From assembly GCA_965229445.1 (NCBI GenBank), contig OZ245876.1, positions 1,054,001 through 1,118,000 on the forward strand: a stretch of DNA of 64,000 bases. Reading direction: 5' to 3'. The notes beneath the pieces were generated by a model, which was not told where the DNA came from, did not search any database, and saw nothing but the letters and a program-made list of their open reading frames with translations. Below are positions 52,131 through 63,500 of the stretch, piece by piece. How positions within the stretch are numbered: position 1 is the stretch's first letter; each line of letters begins with the position of its first letter. Position numbers and translations under genes: made by a program. The DNA comes from Owenweeksia sp965229445. GTDB lineage: Bacteria; Bacteroidota; Bacteroidia; Flavobacteriales; Schleiferiaceae.

Positions 52131-52321
52131 AGTCTCTTGTTTTAGGTTAAACTATTGCTTCAAAGCTCGCATTTGTCACTATGAACGAAAAATGCAACCT
52201 GCTGTAAATCAGCGCAAAAGAGACAAGTCAGAAATGGAGGGAAAGGTGGATTACTCCACCTAAATTGCTTCAAAAACCTGCTTTTACATGCATCTTTTTG
52301 CAGAAAAGCAGAAATAAAAAA
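52131..52321. other. Gap between integrase remnant and tRNA-Asp, with direct repeats
   Basis: ATTGCTTCAAA occurs at 52154-52164 and 52264-52274 in the same direction. A perfect 7-bp hairpin (AGGTGGA-TTAC-TCCACCT, 52244-52261) touches the second copy. These could be recombinase-binding or promoter sites of the lost integrase element. No gene is seen. Confidence 0.4.
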
Positions 52322-52348
52322 AGCCTGAAACTCTTTGAGTCTCAGGCT
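52322..52348 (-). terminator. Terminator of tRNA-Asp
   Basis: The stem AGCCTGA/TCAGGCT (52322-52328 with 52342-52348) can extend inward with ACT/AGT. On the minus strand it is followed by a T-rich run. Confidence 0.85.
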
Positions 52349-52375
52349 AATGCGTTAATTTTCAATTACTTAAGG

Positions 52376-52449
52376 CGGTCTGGACGGGACTCGAACCCGC
52401 GACCCCATGCGTGACAGGCATGTATTCTAACCAACTGAACTACCAGACC
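52376..52449 (-). tRNA. tRNA-Asp (GTC)
   Basis: A 74-nt cloverleaf with acceptor GGTCTGG/CCAGACC, D-arm GTTCAGTTGGTTAGAAT, anticodon loop CTGTCAC (anticodon GTC) and T-arm CGGGTTCGAGTCCCG. G is the discriminator and CCA is not encoded. Confidence 0.97.
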
Positions 52450-52485
52450 TATATTTAAAGAACCACCGTTTTGTTAACGGGAGCG

Positions 52486-52515
52486 CAAATATAGATACTT
52501 TCCAAATTGTAGCAA
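52486..52515 (-). promoter_or_regulatory. Consensus promoter of tRNA-Asp
   Basis: On the minus strand TTTG, a 19-bp spacer and TATATTTG match the Bacteroidota -33/-7 consensus exactly. The -7 box ends 36 bases before the tRNA 5' end. Confidence 0.75.
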
Positions 52516-52665
52516 ATAAATGCTCGGTAAGATTTTACAACCAACGAAAGTCTGTAATTGACATCTTATCCGTCGATTATTGACAATGGTCGAAATCTTT
52601 TCACATTGACTTCATTTAAAGGAGCTAATTCAATATTTTCATGGCTGATTCAACCTCAGACTTAA

Positions 52666-55600
52666 ATGAAGAACATAAAACGTCTACTCGTTGCCAATCG
52701 CGGAGAGATTGCAATAAGAATATTCCGCGCTGCATCTGAACTCAATATTAGAACTATTGCCGTTTATACATACGAAGATCGATATTCACTACACCGATAT
52801 AAGGCAGATGAATCCTATCAGATTGGAGTAAATGAGGAACCCTTAAAACCCTATCTGGATATTGATGAGATAATTCGAATCGCCAAACGACATAAGATTG
52901 ATGCTATACACCCTGGGTATGGCTTTTTGTCTGAAAATGTTGAATTTGCCAGAAGGTGTGCTTCAGAAGGAATCAAGTTTGTTGGCCCAGCGCCAGAAGT
53001 GATGGAGCAACTTGGAAACAAAATTAGAGCTAAAGTAGTAGCCAGGGAAGCAAAAGTTCCGGTGATTGAAGATTCACCAGATATAAAATCTACAGATCAA
53101 GCGCTGTCAGATGCCAATAGAATTGGATATCCGGTAATCTTAAAAGCTGCAGCTGGCGGTGGTGGTCGGGGTATGCGGGTGGTAACAAACGATGAGGAAT
53201 TAAGAAAATCTTTTAGCGAGGCCAGTAGCGAAGCTTTAAAAGCATTTGGAGATCCGACCATCTTCATGGAGAAGTTTGTTGAAAATCCCAAGCATATCGA
53301 AGTTCAACTTTTAGGAGATGAACACGGAAACCTGGTCCATTTATTCGAACGTGATTGTTCCGTTCAACGCCGTTTCCAAAAAGTTGTTGAGGTTGCGCCC
53401 GCTTCCGCGATTTCTCAGGAAGCAAAAAATCAGTTGTACGATTATGCTCTCAGATTGGGGCGACATGTGAATTATTCTAATGCTGGCACAGCTGAGTTTC
53501 TCGTAGATAAAGAAGAGAATGTCTACTTTATTGAGGTAAACCCGCGTATTCAAGTTGAGCATACTATAACTGAAGAAGTTACGGGTGTGGATATTGTACG
53601 ATCTCAATTGCATATTGCGGATGGAAAAAAACTATCAGACCGCGAAATATTTATTAGCGGACAAGAGGATGTAAAACTAAATGGATATGCTATCCAATGC
53701 AGGATCACAACCGAAGATCCTGAGGATAACTTTATGCCAGACTATGGTACTATAATCGCATATCGCAACGCTGCTGGTTTTGGAATTAGATTAGATGAAG
53801 GAAGTTCATATCCAGGTGTCAAAGTCTCACCATTTTTCGACTCAATGTTGGTAAAGGTGTCTTCCTGGGGAAGAACGCTTGTTGGTGCCAGTGACCGATT
53901 AACCAGAGCTTTAAATGAATTTAGAATTCGTGGGGTAAAGACTAACATTCCATTCTTGCTCAATGTTATTAAGCACGAGACTTTTATAAATGGTCAACAA
54001 CGGGTAGGGTTTATTCAGGAACATCCAGAGCTCTTTAAGACGAAGACTACTAGTAACACCAGCACAAGAACGCTGCGTTATTTGGCTAATACAATCGTTA
54101 ATGGAAATGCTGATGTCAATAACCCAGATTTAGAAAGGGAATTTAGAAGTCCAAAGATTCCTTCTTATGATAGACACTCTGCTCACACATCTGGAACTAA
54201 GAATCTTCTGGATGAGATGGGTCCAGAGGCATTCTCAAAATGGATTAGAGCACAGGAGCAAATTTTCTATACCGATACCACCTTCAGAGATGCGCATCAA
54301 TCTCTCTTAGCTACTAGAGTCCGAACCATTGATATGTTGTATGTTGCAGAAAGTTTCTCGAAGAGTTTTCCAGAGTTATTCTCTATGGAAATCTGGGGAG
54401 GTGCAACCTTTGATGTCTGTTTAAGGTTTTTGAAGGAGGACCCGTGGTTAAGATTGCGATTGCTCCGAGAGAAGATGCCTAACATCTTAACCCAAATGTT
54501 AATTAGGGCTTCTAATGCGGTGGGGTATAAAGCTTATCCTGACAATCTGGTAGAGAAGTTTATCGAAAAATCATGGGAAAATGGTAACGACATTTTCAGA
54601 ATCTTTGATTCACTAAACTGGGCGGATCAACTCGAGGTGAGTACCAGGGCCGTTAAGGAACGAACCAATGGCATTGCCGAGGTTTGTATCTGCTACACCG
54701 GGGATATTACCAATCCTGAGAAACACCCCAAGTATGATCTCCAGTATTATTTAGACTTGGCCAGAAGAATAGAAGACATGGGTGCACATATTCTTGCCAT
54801 CAAGGATATGGCAGGGCTTCTGAAACCTAAAGCGGCTGAGATCCTTATAAAGGAATTGAGGAAGTCAATAGAAATTCCAATCCATCTTCACACACACGAT
54901 ACAGCCGGTATACAGGTTGCTACTTATATGAAAGCTATTGATGCTGGAGTGGATATTGTGGATGTAGCAATTGATTCTATGAGTGGTCTTACTTCTCAGC
55001 CTAATTTCAATTCTCTTGTCGCAATTATGGACAAGCATCCTCGTGAATGTAAACTCAATTTGAATAAGCTAAATGAGTTTTCGGATTACTGGGAGGATGT
55101 AAGAACCTGGTACTATCCGTTTGAATCTGGACTCAAAGCAGGCACTGCTCAGCTATATGATCACGAAATTCCTGGTGGACAGTATTCTAATCTCCGTCCC
55201 CAGGCTCGGGGGCTGGGAATAGAGGACAAGTTTGACCTTATTAAGCAAAACTATAAGGTGGCCAATGAGTTGATGGGCGACATAGTCAAGGTTACTCCGT
55301 CTAGCAAGGTTGTTGGTGACTTGGCAATGTTTATGACAACTAACGGGTATACTCGTGAAGATATTCTCGAGAAGGGTCAGGATATTTCATTTCCAGATAC
55401 GGTAATAAGTTTTTTCAAAGGTGAAATTGGTCAACCAACTGGCGGATTCCCAGAGACCATGAGAAAGCTGGTACTCAAAAATGAGAAAGGCTTTTCTGAC
55501 CGGCCTAATTCACATTTGGAACCAATTGATTTTGATACTGAATTTGAGTCGTTCCAACAGGAGTTTGGACAAAAGAGAAGCTTTCTCGACTTCCTAAGTT

Positions 55601-56103
55601 ATCTCTTATACCCTAAGGTGTACAAAGATTACCACGAGTTCAACTTAAAGTATGGTGAAGTCTGGCGAATATCTACTACCGCCTTTTTCTACGGGATGAA
55701 GCAGAATGAGGAAATATTAGTAGAGATTGGAACTGGGAAAACGATCATAATTCGCTTCTTAAATATCACAGCCCCAGATGAACATGGCATGCGTCAGGTT
55801 TATTTTAAACTAAATGGTCAGAATAGATTTGTGGAAGTTAAAGACGACTCGCTTACAGTCGAGGTAAAGTCGAATAAAAAGGTAGAGGATAATGGCGATA
55901 TTGGCGCTCCACTTCAAGGAAAGCTGATTGAAGTATTGGTTTCTCCAGGTGACGAGGTTGCAAAAAATGATCCTTTGTTTATTATTGAGGCGATGAAGAT
56001 GGAGAGTACTGTTGTAGCTCCAATGGATGGAAAAGTTCAGCATGTAGAGTTGGGTCCGGATACGATGGTTAGGCAAGATGACCTGATAGTAAGTCTGTCT
56101 TAG
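52666..56103 (+). CDS. pyc: Pyruvate carboxylase
   Basis: Makes oxaloacetate from pyruvate, bicarbonate and ATP, using biotin; it refills the TCA cycle and feeds pckA. The 1145-residue single chain has the usual order. Biotin carboxylase (~1-450) has KAAAGGGGRGMRV in the ATP-grasp loop and EVNPRIQVEHTITEEVTG. The carboxyltransferase barrel (~530-800) has YTDTTFRDAHQSLLATR and HLHTHDTAG. An allosteric linker follows, then the biotinyl domain with EAMKMES (biotin-Lys at 1111). The ATG at 52666 is taken as start; another ATG at 52641 is out of frame. Confidence 0.98.
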   Translation: MKNIKRLLVANRGEIAIRIFRAASELNIRTIAVYTYEDRYSLHRYKADESYQIGVNEEPLKPYLDIDEIIRIAKRHKIDAIHPGYGFLSENVEFARRCASEGIKFVGPAPEVMEQLGNKIRAKVVAREAKVPVIEDSPDIKSTDQALSDANRIGYPVILKAAAGGGGRGMRVVTNDEELRKSFSEASSEALKAFGDPTIFMEKFVENPKHIEVQLLGDEHGNLVHLFERDCSVQRRFQKVVEVAPASAISQEAKNQLYDYALRLGRHVNYSNAGTAEFLVDKEENVYFIEVNPRIQVEHTITEEVTGVDIVRSQLHIADGKKLSDREIFISGQEDVKLNGYAIQCRITTEDPEDNFMPDYGTIIAYRNAAGFGIRLDEGSSYPGVKVSPFFDSMLVKVSSWGRTLVGASDRLTRALNEFRIRGVKTNIPFLLNVIKHETFINGQQRVGFIQEHPELFKTKTTSNTSTRTLRYLANTIVNGNADVNNPDLEREFRSPKIPSYDRHSAHTSGTKNLLDEMGPEAFSKWIRAQEQIFYTDTTFRDAHQSLLATRVRTIDMLYVAESFSKSFPELFSMEIWGGATFDVCLRFLKEDPWLRLRLLREKMPNILTQMLIRASNAVGYKAYPDNLVEKFIEKSWENGNDIFRIFDSLNWADQLEVSTRAVKERTNGIAEVCICYTGDITNPEKHPKYDLQYYLDLARRIEDMGAHILAIKDMAGLLKPKAAEILIKELRKSIEIPIHLHTHDTAGIQVATYMKAIDAGVDIVDVAIDSMSGLTSQPNFNSLVAIMDKHPRECKLNLNKLNEFSDYWEDVRTWYYPFESGLKAGTAQLYDHEIPGGQYSNLRPQARGLGIEDKFDLIKQNYKVANELMGDIVKVTPSSKVVGDLAMFMTTNGYTREDILEKGQDISFPDTVISFFKGEIGQPTGGFPETMRKLVLKNEKGFSDRPNSHLEPIDFDTEFESFQQEFGQKRSFLDFLSYLLYPKVYKDYHEFNLKYGEVWRISTTAFFYGMKQNEEILVEIGTGKTIIIRFLNITAPDEHGMRQVYFKLNGQNRFVEVKDDSLTVEVKSNKKVEDNGDIGAPLQGKLIEVLVSPGDEVAKNDPLFIIEAMKMESTVVAPMDGKVQHVELGPDTMVRQDDLIVSLS

Positions 56104-56176
56104 AGAATCGTAGAAGACCTTAAACCTCAACGCAATAATAATTTTAATTACCCCAGGCTTTGGATAAATTGAGGCC

Positions 56177-56190
56177 GGGGGCAAGCCCCC
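56177..56190. repeat. GC-rich stem-loop downstream of pyc
   Basis: GGGGGC, two A residues and GCCCCC form a short, very stable hairpin in AT-rich surroundings. It resembles the element at 23003-23024 in composition but not in exact sequence. Confidence 0.4.
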
Positions 56191-56230
56191 CTCCCCAGAA
56201 TTAATTTAAGCATTAATTAGCGATTAGCCG

Positions 56231-56264
56231 GTGGATAAACGTTTAATAACGGTTAATTATCCAC
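56231..56264. repeat. Nested inverted repeat between pyc and porP/sprF
   Basis: The outer arms GTGGATAA (56231-56238) and TTATCCAC (56257-56264) enclose a small CGTT-TAAT-AACG hairpin. It could be a transcript-end structure for pyc, but no T-run follows. Confidence 0.45.
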
Positions 56265-56311
56265 TGCCCATCCCTTGGCTTTCCATTTTGAGATACACCT
56301 AAATAAAGAAA

Positions 56312-56333
56312 CCCCCGCTCCGTAGAGCGAGGG
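56312..56333 (-). terminator. Terminator behind porP/sprF
   Basis: The stem is CCC-C-CGCTC with GAGCG-A-GGG (one mismatch) and a CGTA loop. On the minus strand it is followed by TTTCTTTATTT. Confidence 0.65.
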
Positions 56334-56387
56334 CCTCCCATCCAATCAAAAACCCAGTCATGCTGGCTCGTCATTTTGCTGCCATCA

Positions 56388-57518
56388 TTAAGGATTCCAA
56401 AGGAACAAGTCCCTGAAATTGGGATTTACATCACTCATCAGCATGAAGCAATCATCTGCTGATTTTTTACGCTTGCGGCCCGATGACCGGGCTCCGCAAA
56501 GCGTAAATCCACCGAAAGTATACGTTATACCCACCTCATGGGTTCCGAAGGTTCGTTGCGGTCCTAGGCTGGAGATCGTAATGTCGTAGCTATAGCCAAT
56601 GGTTAATGACCCAAAACCAAATAGACTTTGTAGAATCAGTGCATCAACGTTCTTATCTAGCAACACAAAGTTTTGTCTCCTAAATCCAATCCCAAACTTG
56701 CCATGCGTGCCAATATCCTTGTTGACCATGATCGTATTGGTTTTCATTCCTTGCTGCTTATCCATGATCATTCCAATAGCCAGATAGCTGGGCTTATTGG
56801 CAAATTTCTTTGTTTGGAAATAGGTAAATGCGTGGAGCGTATACCTTGGTTCTAGTCTGTTGTCTAGCCCAAAGAATGTTTCAACTGGTCTGTTGAGGTG
56901 AAAAATGGCACCTCCAAAGGAAACATATGACCCCTTTTTAGAAATGGCAGCTTGAAGTCTCAGACCCCCGCTTACATCAAAGATCATATTTGACCTTTCA
57001 GAGTATCCGTCCAGGGCAGAAGGTTGATTTAGAATTCCTTCATAATGACTTAATTGATCGGAAAAGGTTAGTTTGGACCAATCAATGGTTTTCTGACCAA
57101 ATCCAAATCCAAGGCCAGAAGATAATATGACTTTTTTGCGGGCTAATTTTCCCGCCCAGCGTCCTAATTTCCCCGGAATGTTAACGGATACCTGTACATC
57201 GGCTTTTTGAGTGCGAAGGAAGCCTTCTCCCTCAGTATGGTCATAGCCAATTACCCCTACGCCAACTCTGCTGGGAGCGCAACCAATGTTGGCATTGAAA
57301 GTATTGGTAGCGAAACGGCCTGGTACATTGGACCATTGCATCCGAGAGTTAAGCCCTACCTGAAGGTCTTCTGAGAATCCGGCATAGGCGGGATTCATGT
57401 AGTTTTTGTTGAGGTAAAATTGCGAAAATACCGGGTCCTGTGCACTTGATTTATTAGCCAAGGTCATCATTACCACAGTCATTAGTAGCAGCTTACCTAA
57501 TGATTGTAACTGTTCCAA
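56388..57518 (-). CDS. PorP/SprF family type IX secretion membrane protein
   Basis: An outer-membrane beta-barrel of about 376 residues. QDPVFSQFYLNKNYMNPAYAG right after the signal peptide is the PorP/SprF hallmark, and amphipathic strands follow to the C-terminus. The frame opens with TTG at 57518, giving MEQLQSLGKLLLMTVVMMTL as signal peptide. The next ATG (57482) leaves a short signal without a positive charge, so TTG is more likely. It overlaps the last 26 bases of the PKD mega-protein gene, which indicates translational coupling. Family members help export or anchor the partner encoded upstream, as SprF does for SprB. Confidence 0.92.
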   Translation of the reverse strand: MEQLQSLGKLLLMTVVMMTLANKSSAQDPVFSQFYLNKNYMNPAYAGFSEDLQVGLNSRMQWSNVPGRFATNTFNANIGCAPSRVGVGVIGYDHTEGEGFLRTQKADVQVSVNIPGKLGRWAGKLARKKVILSSGLGFGFGQKTIDWSKLTFSDQLSHYEGILNQPSALDGYSERSNMIFDVSGGLRLQAAISKKGSYVSFGGAIFHLNRPVETFFGLDNRLEPRYTLHAFTYFQTKKFANKPSYLAIGMIMDKQQGMKTNTIMVNKDIGTHGKFGIGFRRQNFVLLDKNVDALILQSLFGFGSLTIGYSYDITISSLGPQRTFGTHEVGITYTFGGFTLCGARSSGRKRKKSADDCFMLMSDVNPNFRDLFLWNP

Positions 57519-60500
57519 AGCTTTTTCTTATTGAGTTATTATATAATTTCCCGGGCCAAATCGTCCCATCATTGTACGTGGCCTCAATCTTCCACACATA
57601 ACTACCCATTGGTAATCTTACACCATTTGCATAGTGAGTTCCATCCCATGGTTCACTGGGGGAACCATCTTCATTAAGCTCTGTTGATTCGAAAATCACA
57701 TTTCCCCATTCATCATAGATAAACAGATGATATTTTTCAAAGGAGTGTCCTTTCGGCAGGAAGATGCTGGCTTCACCAACGCCAACTCTATCGGGAGCAA
57801 ATGCATTTGGTACATGCAACAGGTACCCTTTAAGTTCAATGGTCTTACATATAGTATCACTACAACCATGACTATTCGTTACTACTAGGCAAACCTCAAA
57901 CAAATGATCCTTTTCAAATAAATCAACATTGTAAGTATGCAAAGGATGTTGTTCGTAGCTAAAGGATCCATCTCCAAAAGTCCAGAAGTAAGTGGTTCCG
58001 TTATCTGTAAGAGTAGATAAATCTTGGAATTGAACCTTGTTGCTTGTGACATTAGTAGATGTGAAATCTGGAATAGGAGATTCGAGAACTTCAACATAAT
58101 TTTCCAAATAAATGCTATCTGTACAACCAGCATCAGTTTCTATCAGTAATCCCACGGAGTAAAATCCTGGTTCGGTATATAAATGAGTGACTATAGAATC
58201 ACCTGTTGTGAGGCTGGTGCCATCTCCAAAACTCCAGCTTCTGGATACGATACCTCCCGGTCCTGCAAAATCATATACTGAAGTATCTGCAAATGTTACC
58301 AGTAGCGGAGCACAACCTTGTTGTGGGTTTCCTATGAATCCAGCATCGGGATTTGGTCTTACATAAATTGTTTTGAAGGTGGTATCCGGACATCCATATT
58401 GACTGGTAGCTACAAGCATTACCTCATATACTCCTGGATCATTATAGATATGAGCCGCATCTACTGAAGTTGCCACATGGGTACCTCTTTGTCCATAATA
58501 ATCAAAGTCCCAGTAGTACCCCGCAGCACCGGTAGAGAGGTTAGTAAAGTTGTAGAATTGAGGTCCTCCACAGTTTTTACCAGATGATTCTGAGGCACTA
58601 AAATCAGCATCCGGAAGCGGAAATACTTCAAGATCATGCACTATACTATCGGTACAACCATTAGAATTGCTGCGGATTAGTTTTACCTGATAAACGCCAG
58701 CAGAGGTATAAGTGTGGACCGGATTGGGAACTACAGCGGTATTGCCATCACCAAAATCCCACACGGTGCTAATAAATGTGGCATTTACCGTGCTTGATGA
58801 ATCAAAAAAGAATATCGGTTGCTTATTGAGACATGCGTCTGCCGCCCAAAATTCGATGATAGGTAATGGATAAACTTCTACCGTATCACAGTACATGGAA
58901 ATACAGCCATTATTTGAAATCACTTGTAGGCATACTTCATATTTTCCGGGTTCAATAAAAATATGACTGGGATTGATGGCGGTTGAACTTGTGCCATCAC
59001 CGAAGTCCCAATGGTAACTTGATATAGTGTCTCCAGTGGTTTGATCGGTAAACATTATCAGGTCTCCCAAACAGGCATTTCCACTATTGGTAAATAATGC
59101 TTGTGGGGTAGGATGAACTACAACCTCGGTGTAAGCCGTATCAACACTACATGGATTGCTTATAAATTGAGCTATGGTATATCTGCCTGGACTGGTATAA
59201 GTGTATCTCACCGTATCACCAGCAAAAAGAGGACTGTTGCAAGAGCCAGTGATTGGGTCGTAGTCTGGACACCAGGTAACAATATCTGCACCAACTGATT
59301 GATCAATTACCAATACTTCTAGAGGAGAACAACCACTAGTAGGCGTTACACTCATTGCGGCTAGAATGCTGTCTGGTTTAACTAGAATGTTTAATGAAAC
59401 CGTGCTGTCAGCACACTCATTTACAGCGGTTAGTGTAACTTGGTATGTAGTGTCTGAAAGCGTAGAATTTATGAACGTATGTGTACGTTGACTCCAGAAG
59501 TATAAGGTGTCTACCGGTGAACCATCACCATAATCAAGGATAAGAAAATCAGGATTTCCACTTACTAAACTATCTAGATCAAAATTAACGGCCAATGGAG
59601 AACAACCAGCACTGGTATCAGCGATGATTCCCGAAATAGGTAAGGGTTTTAAGGTGATGGAATCCAACATCATATCTACTCCGCAGCAATTACTCACCCT
59701 TAATTCCACGTAGTAAGTAGTGTCTTTCCCATACTGTGGAATAAAAGCAGGCAAGGGATTAGGATTGGCATTTTTGGAAGAATCTATCAGTACCCGATTT
59801 CCAAATCTGTCCTTACTGAATATCATCCATTGGTAGTTGTGAATTACCCCAGTGCTCAGGTTTGTGATCGGCATAGTAACCGGACCACAATTTGTTACAC
59901 TATCAAAGCTGAAGGAGGCCACCGGCGCATCATAAATATGAATTAACCTGACCATGCTATCGGTACAACCATGTTGAGAGGTCACCAGTTGAATAACCTG
60001 ATAGGTCCCAGGTGTATTAAAGCTATGACTAATATTTTGTGTGCTATAGTCCAAAGTTCCATTGCCATCAACATCCCAAGCCCATTGCACAATCTGACCC
60101 GCTGCAGCAGAGGATCGAGCAGAATCATAGAAATTTATGGTCTGGTTAACACAAGCAGAATCTCCGAAGCAGCTGGTTGAGAAACCAAAATCGGCCACCG
60201 GATTGGGATAGTTGGTAACAGTATCGGTATAGCTAAATTCACAGCCGTGTATGGTGATGGCATTTAGGGTTACGATAAATGTTCCCACATTTCCATAAAT
60301 ATGACTTGGCGCTACACTAGAATCTCCTGTACCATCTCCAAAGTTCCAATACCAATCGCTGATACTATCCTTGAAAGCGGTGGTATTGATAAATTGAACC
60401 GGCTGACTGAGGCAACCAGTTTGGGCATACCAACTTACTTGCCTGTTAGCATATACGCGAATGTCCTTTGCGGTAGAATCAGTACATCCGTTCCCATCCC

Positions 60501-63500
60501 AGGCTACCAAACTAATGGTATAAATGGAGTCATGGGTAAATCCTGAATTGGTTAGCGTAATAACAGGGTTTTGTAAAGTAGAGAAAGGTGTTCCATTTAC
60601 ATACCACTGCCATTGCAGAAAGCCTCCTACGTTTTCGCTTAGTTGCACCACAAGTGGGTTACAACCGCTAAACGCACTTGCAGTAAAGTCTACAGGAGCT
60701 TTTCCACTGGTGTAGAACGGGATAATTAGCGTATCGCTGTTGCATCCGAATGGGGAGAAAGCGATCATTCTAAGGTACACGGAGTCTCCAGGATTGTTTA
60801 ATTCATAGTAAAGTGAATCATACCGATTAAAGGAAGCCAGCAGGCTGTCAGTCTTTTGGTCATAAATATGCCACTGATACCAGGCATTTGCTTCAACATA
60901 GTCAATGTAGCTGAAGTTATTGGTGTCGATCACAAACGGGGCACAACCAGTAACTGGAAAGGCTGAGGCCGTAGCCCTGGCGTTGGGGTAAATCGTGATA
61001 TTTTTAATCATCGTATCGCTACAACCAGCGCTATTGGTGATTATTAACCTGATAGTATAAACAATGTCGTTGGCGGACTTATTAATGAATACCACCGTTG
61101 GTTCTTTTATGGTAGAGGTTTGACCATTTCCAAAATCCCAGTCAAAAAGGAGGTCATCTATATCTTCACCAGCAATGTTTGGGGTAGAATAGTTTTCAAA
61201 ATTTACCGTGAAAGGGCCACAAGAATCGGGTCTGGAAAATGCAAAATCTGCAGTAGGTGCAGGGTAGGTTTTAAAATTACGGGATTCTACCGCTACACAT
61301 CCGGAAACGCTGTCTGTAACTATCAACCTTATGTTGTACAGAATGGAATCATTAGATGCGGGAAAGTTGAATATTGGATTTCGGCTCGTAGGATTTTGAA
61401 TAGTAACCGCAGGAAAAACATACCAGGCGTAGGTGAGGTTCTGACCAGCTGATAGATTTAATGGCCCGAAGCTTACCGGAGCACATGAAGAGGCAGGCAT
61501 ATTAAAAGCTGCCCTTGGTTGTGGTTTTATGGTAACGTTTTCATCAACACTGTCGATACAACCATCAGGACTAGTAAGGATCAACCTGATCGTGTAGGTG
61601 GAGTCAAATGAGCTAAAATTATTGGGTAGGATAACGCTAGGTGAATTAAGCGTATCGTTCTCGATTATGACATGATTGGAAAGGCTCTTCCATTGGTAGC
61701 TAGGTTGCCCGGGTGAATGAATTGAGGTACTTGTAGGATAGATGGTGTCACTAGCACAACTTACTGGTGGTATAGTAAATGAGGCTTGTGGTTTAGGGTG
61801 AACCACCAAAGTACGAGTGGCTGAATCTGTACAACCACTTCCCGAAGTGAGTACTAGCTTTATGGTAATCAGAGTATCTTGAGTATTACTCAGATTAATA
61901 AATTGAAAGATCGGATCATTCCCGGTATGAGCCAGAGTGCCGTTAACGTACCACCATTTTGAAGCGCTTGCGGTGGAAGAATCTATAATATCAACCGTAA
62001 ATGGCGTACATCCTGAAATTTCACCGAAACTAAATCCGGCACTTGGCAGAGGAAGGGTGTAGAACATTTGCATGGAAGTGTCCGTAGCACAACCAAATGC
62101 ACTCGAAACACTAAGCCTAACCCACACAGTATCGGAAGGATTGTTAATAGAATAGCTAATTGCATGAATTCCTGTATCCTGAGAAACAATATCCCCGTTT
62201 CTGTCTATTACTTCCCAATAATACTCGTCATTAGGATAGCTTAAAACCTGGGTGTTAATCAAGCTAGAATCTATACTAAACGGAGCACAGTTTACATTTT
62301 GTAATGTGGAAAAGCTCGATACTGGTCTAGGCCTGATGATTAGCGTATCTAAAGTCGTATCCGTACACCCAAATGCATTAGTAGCGACCAGTGATATGAC
62401 AAAAACACTATCAACAAAACCATTATTACTAAACACCGCCGTGGGTACAGAATCGGTTGAAGTTTGTCCATTGCCAAAATCCCAGAAAAAGCTCATGCTG
62501 CTTCTGTTCATTCCGGTTTGATTAGGCGTAGACAAATTTTGAAAGCTTACCGTTATTGGTCCGCAAGTATCGCTGGTCAGTGGAATGAAAGAGGCAGTAG
62601 GTCTGGGATATACTGTAAACCATTGGGCAGTTGTGTCGTAACATCCTGTTATAGAGTCAGTTACTCTGAGGGTGATTCGGTATCTTACACTATCAGAGCT
62701 GCTGTTTGGAAGAATGATGGTCGGAACGTTATTCGCAGCGCCTTGTATGGTAGCAGGAGCTGATACACCCCATAGATAACTGAGGTTGTTTCCAACCGAG
62801 ATGCTAGAGGCATTGATTATTGCGGGTCCGCATTCTGCAGGTGGCAAAGTGAAGTTAGCTATCGGTCTGCTGCTAATAACAATACTTTGAATAATTGTAT
62901 CGGTACAGCCATTTGCTGATACAGCTAGTCCAATGCTGTATGTTGAGTCAAATCCAGTCTGGTTCGGAGGAAAATCAACCAAAGTGTTTTGATCACTGGC
63001 GTTATAGATAGTTACACCCGAATCGGAGGTAAACCATTGGAAAGAAGAGCCGGCAACGGAACTTGTCCCATTTAAGGGTATGCTGTCTGTTGCGCAGATC
63101 CCGGAGGGTAAGCTAAAATTCCCAACCGGCTGGGGATATACCACCACACTATCGGTTATACTGTCCTGGCAACCACTGCTTGCTGAAATAATTAGTTTGA
63201 TAAAAACTGTAGAATCACTATTACCCGTGTTGGATAGTAAGAATATTGGGTTTTGGACGGTACTGACCAGACTTCCGTTTATGTACCATGCATGATTAAC
63301 ACCCGTAGAAGATGAATCGAAGGCAAGAACTCTTAAGGGAGAACATCCGGAACCACTATGAGAAAATGAAGCTTGCGGAAGGGCCAGGACCGTGACCAGA
63401 ACGGTATCATAAAAAACACATGCAGCACCATTCGCTTTTTGATAGATTAGGCTGAAAGTGCCTAAGCCAGTCAAAATTGGGTCAAATGAGGTTCCACTAA

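Noticed and set aside
23003..56190. GC-rich hairpins at 23003 and 56177 as members of one repeat family
   Set aside because: They share composition but not sequence, and only two were found; not enough to call a family.
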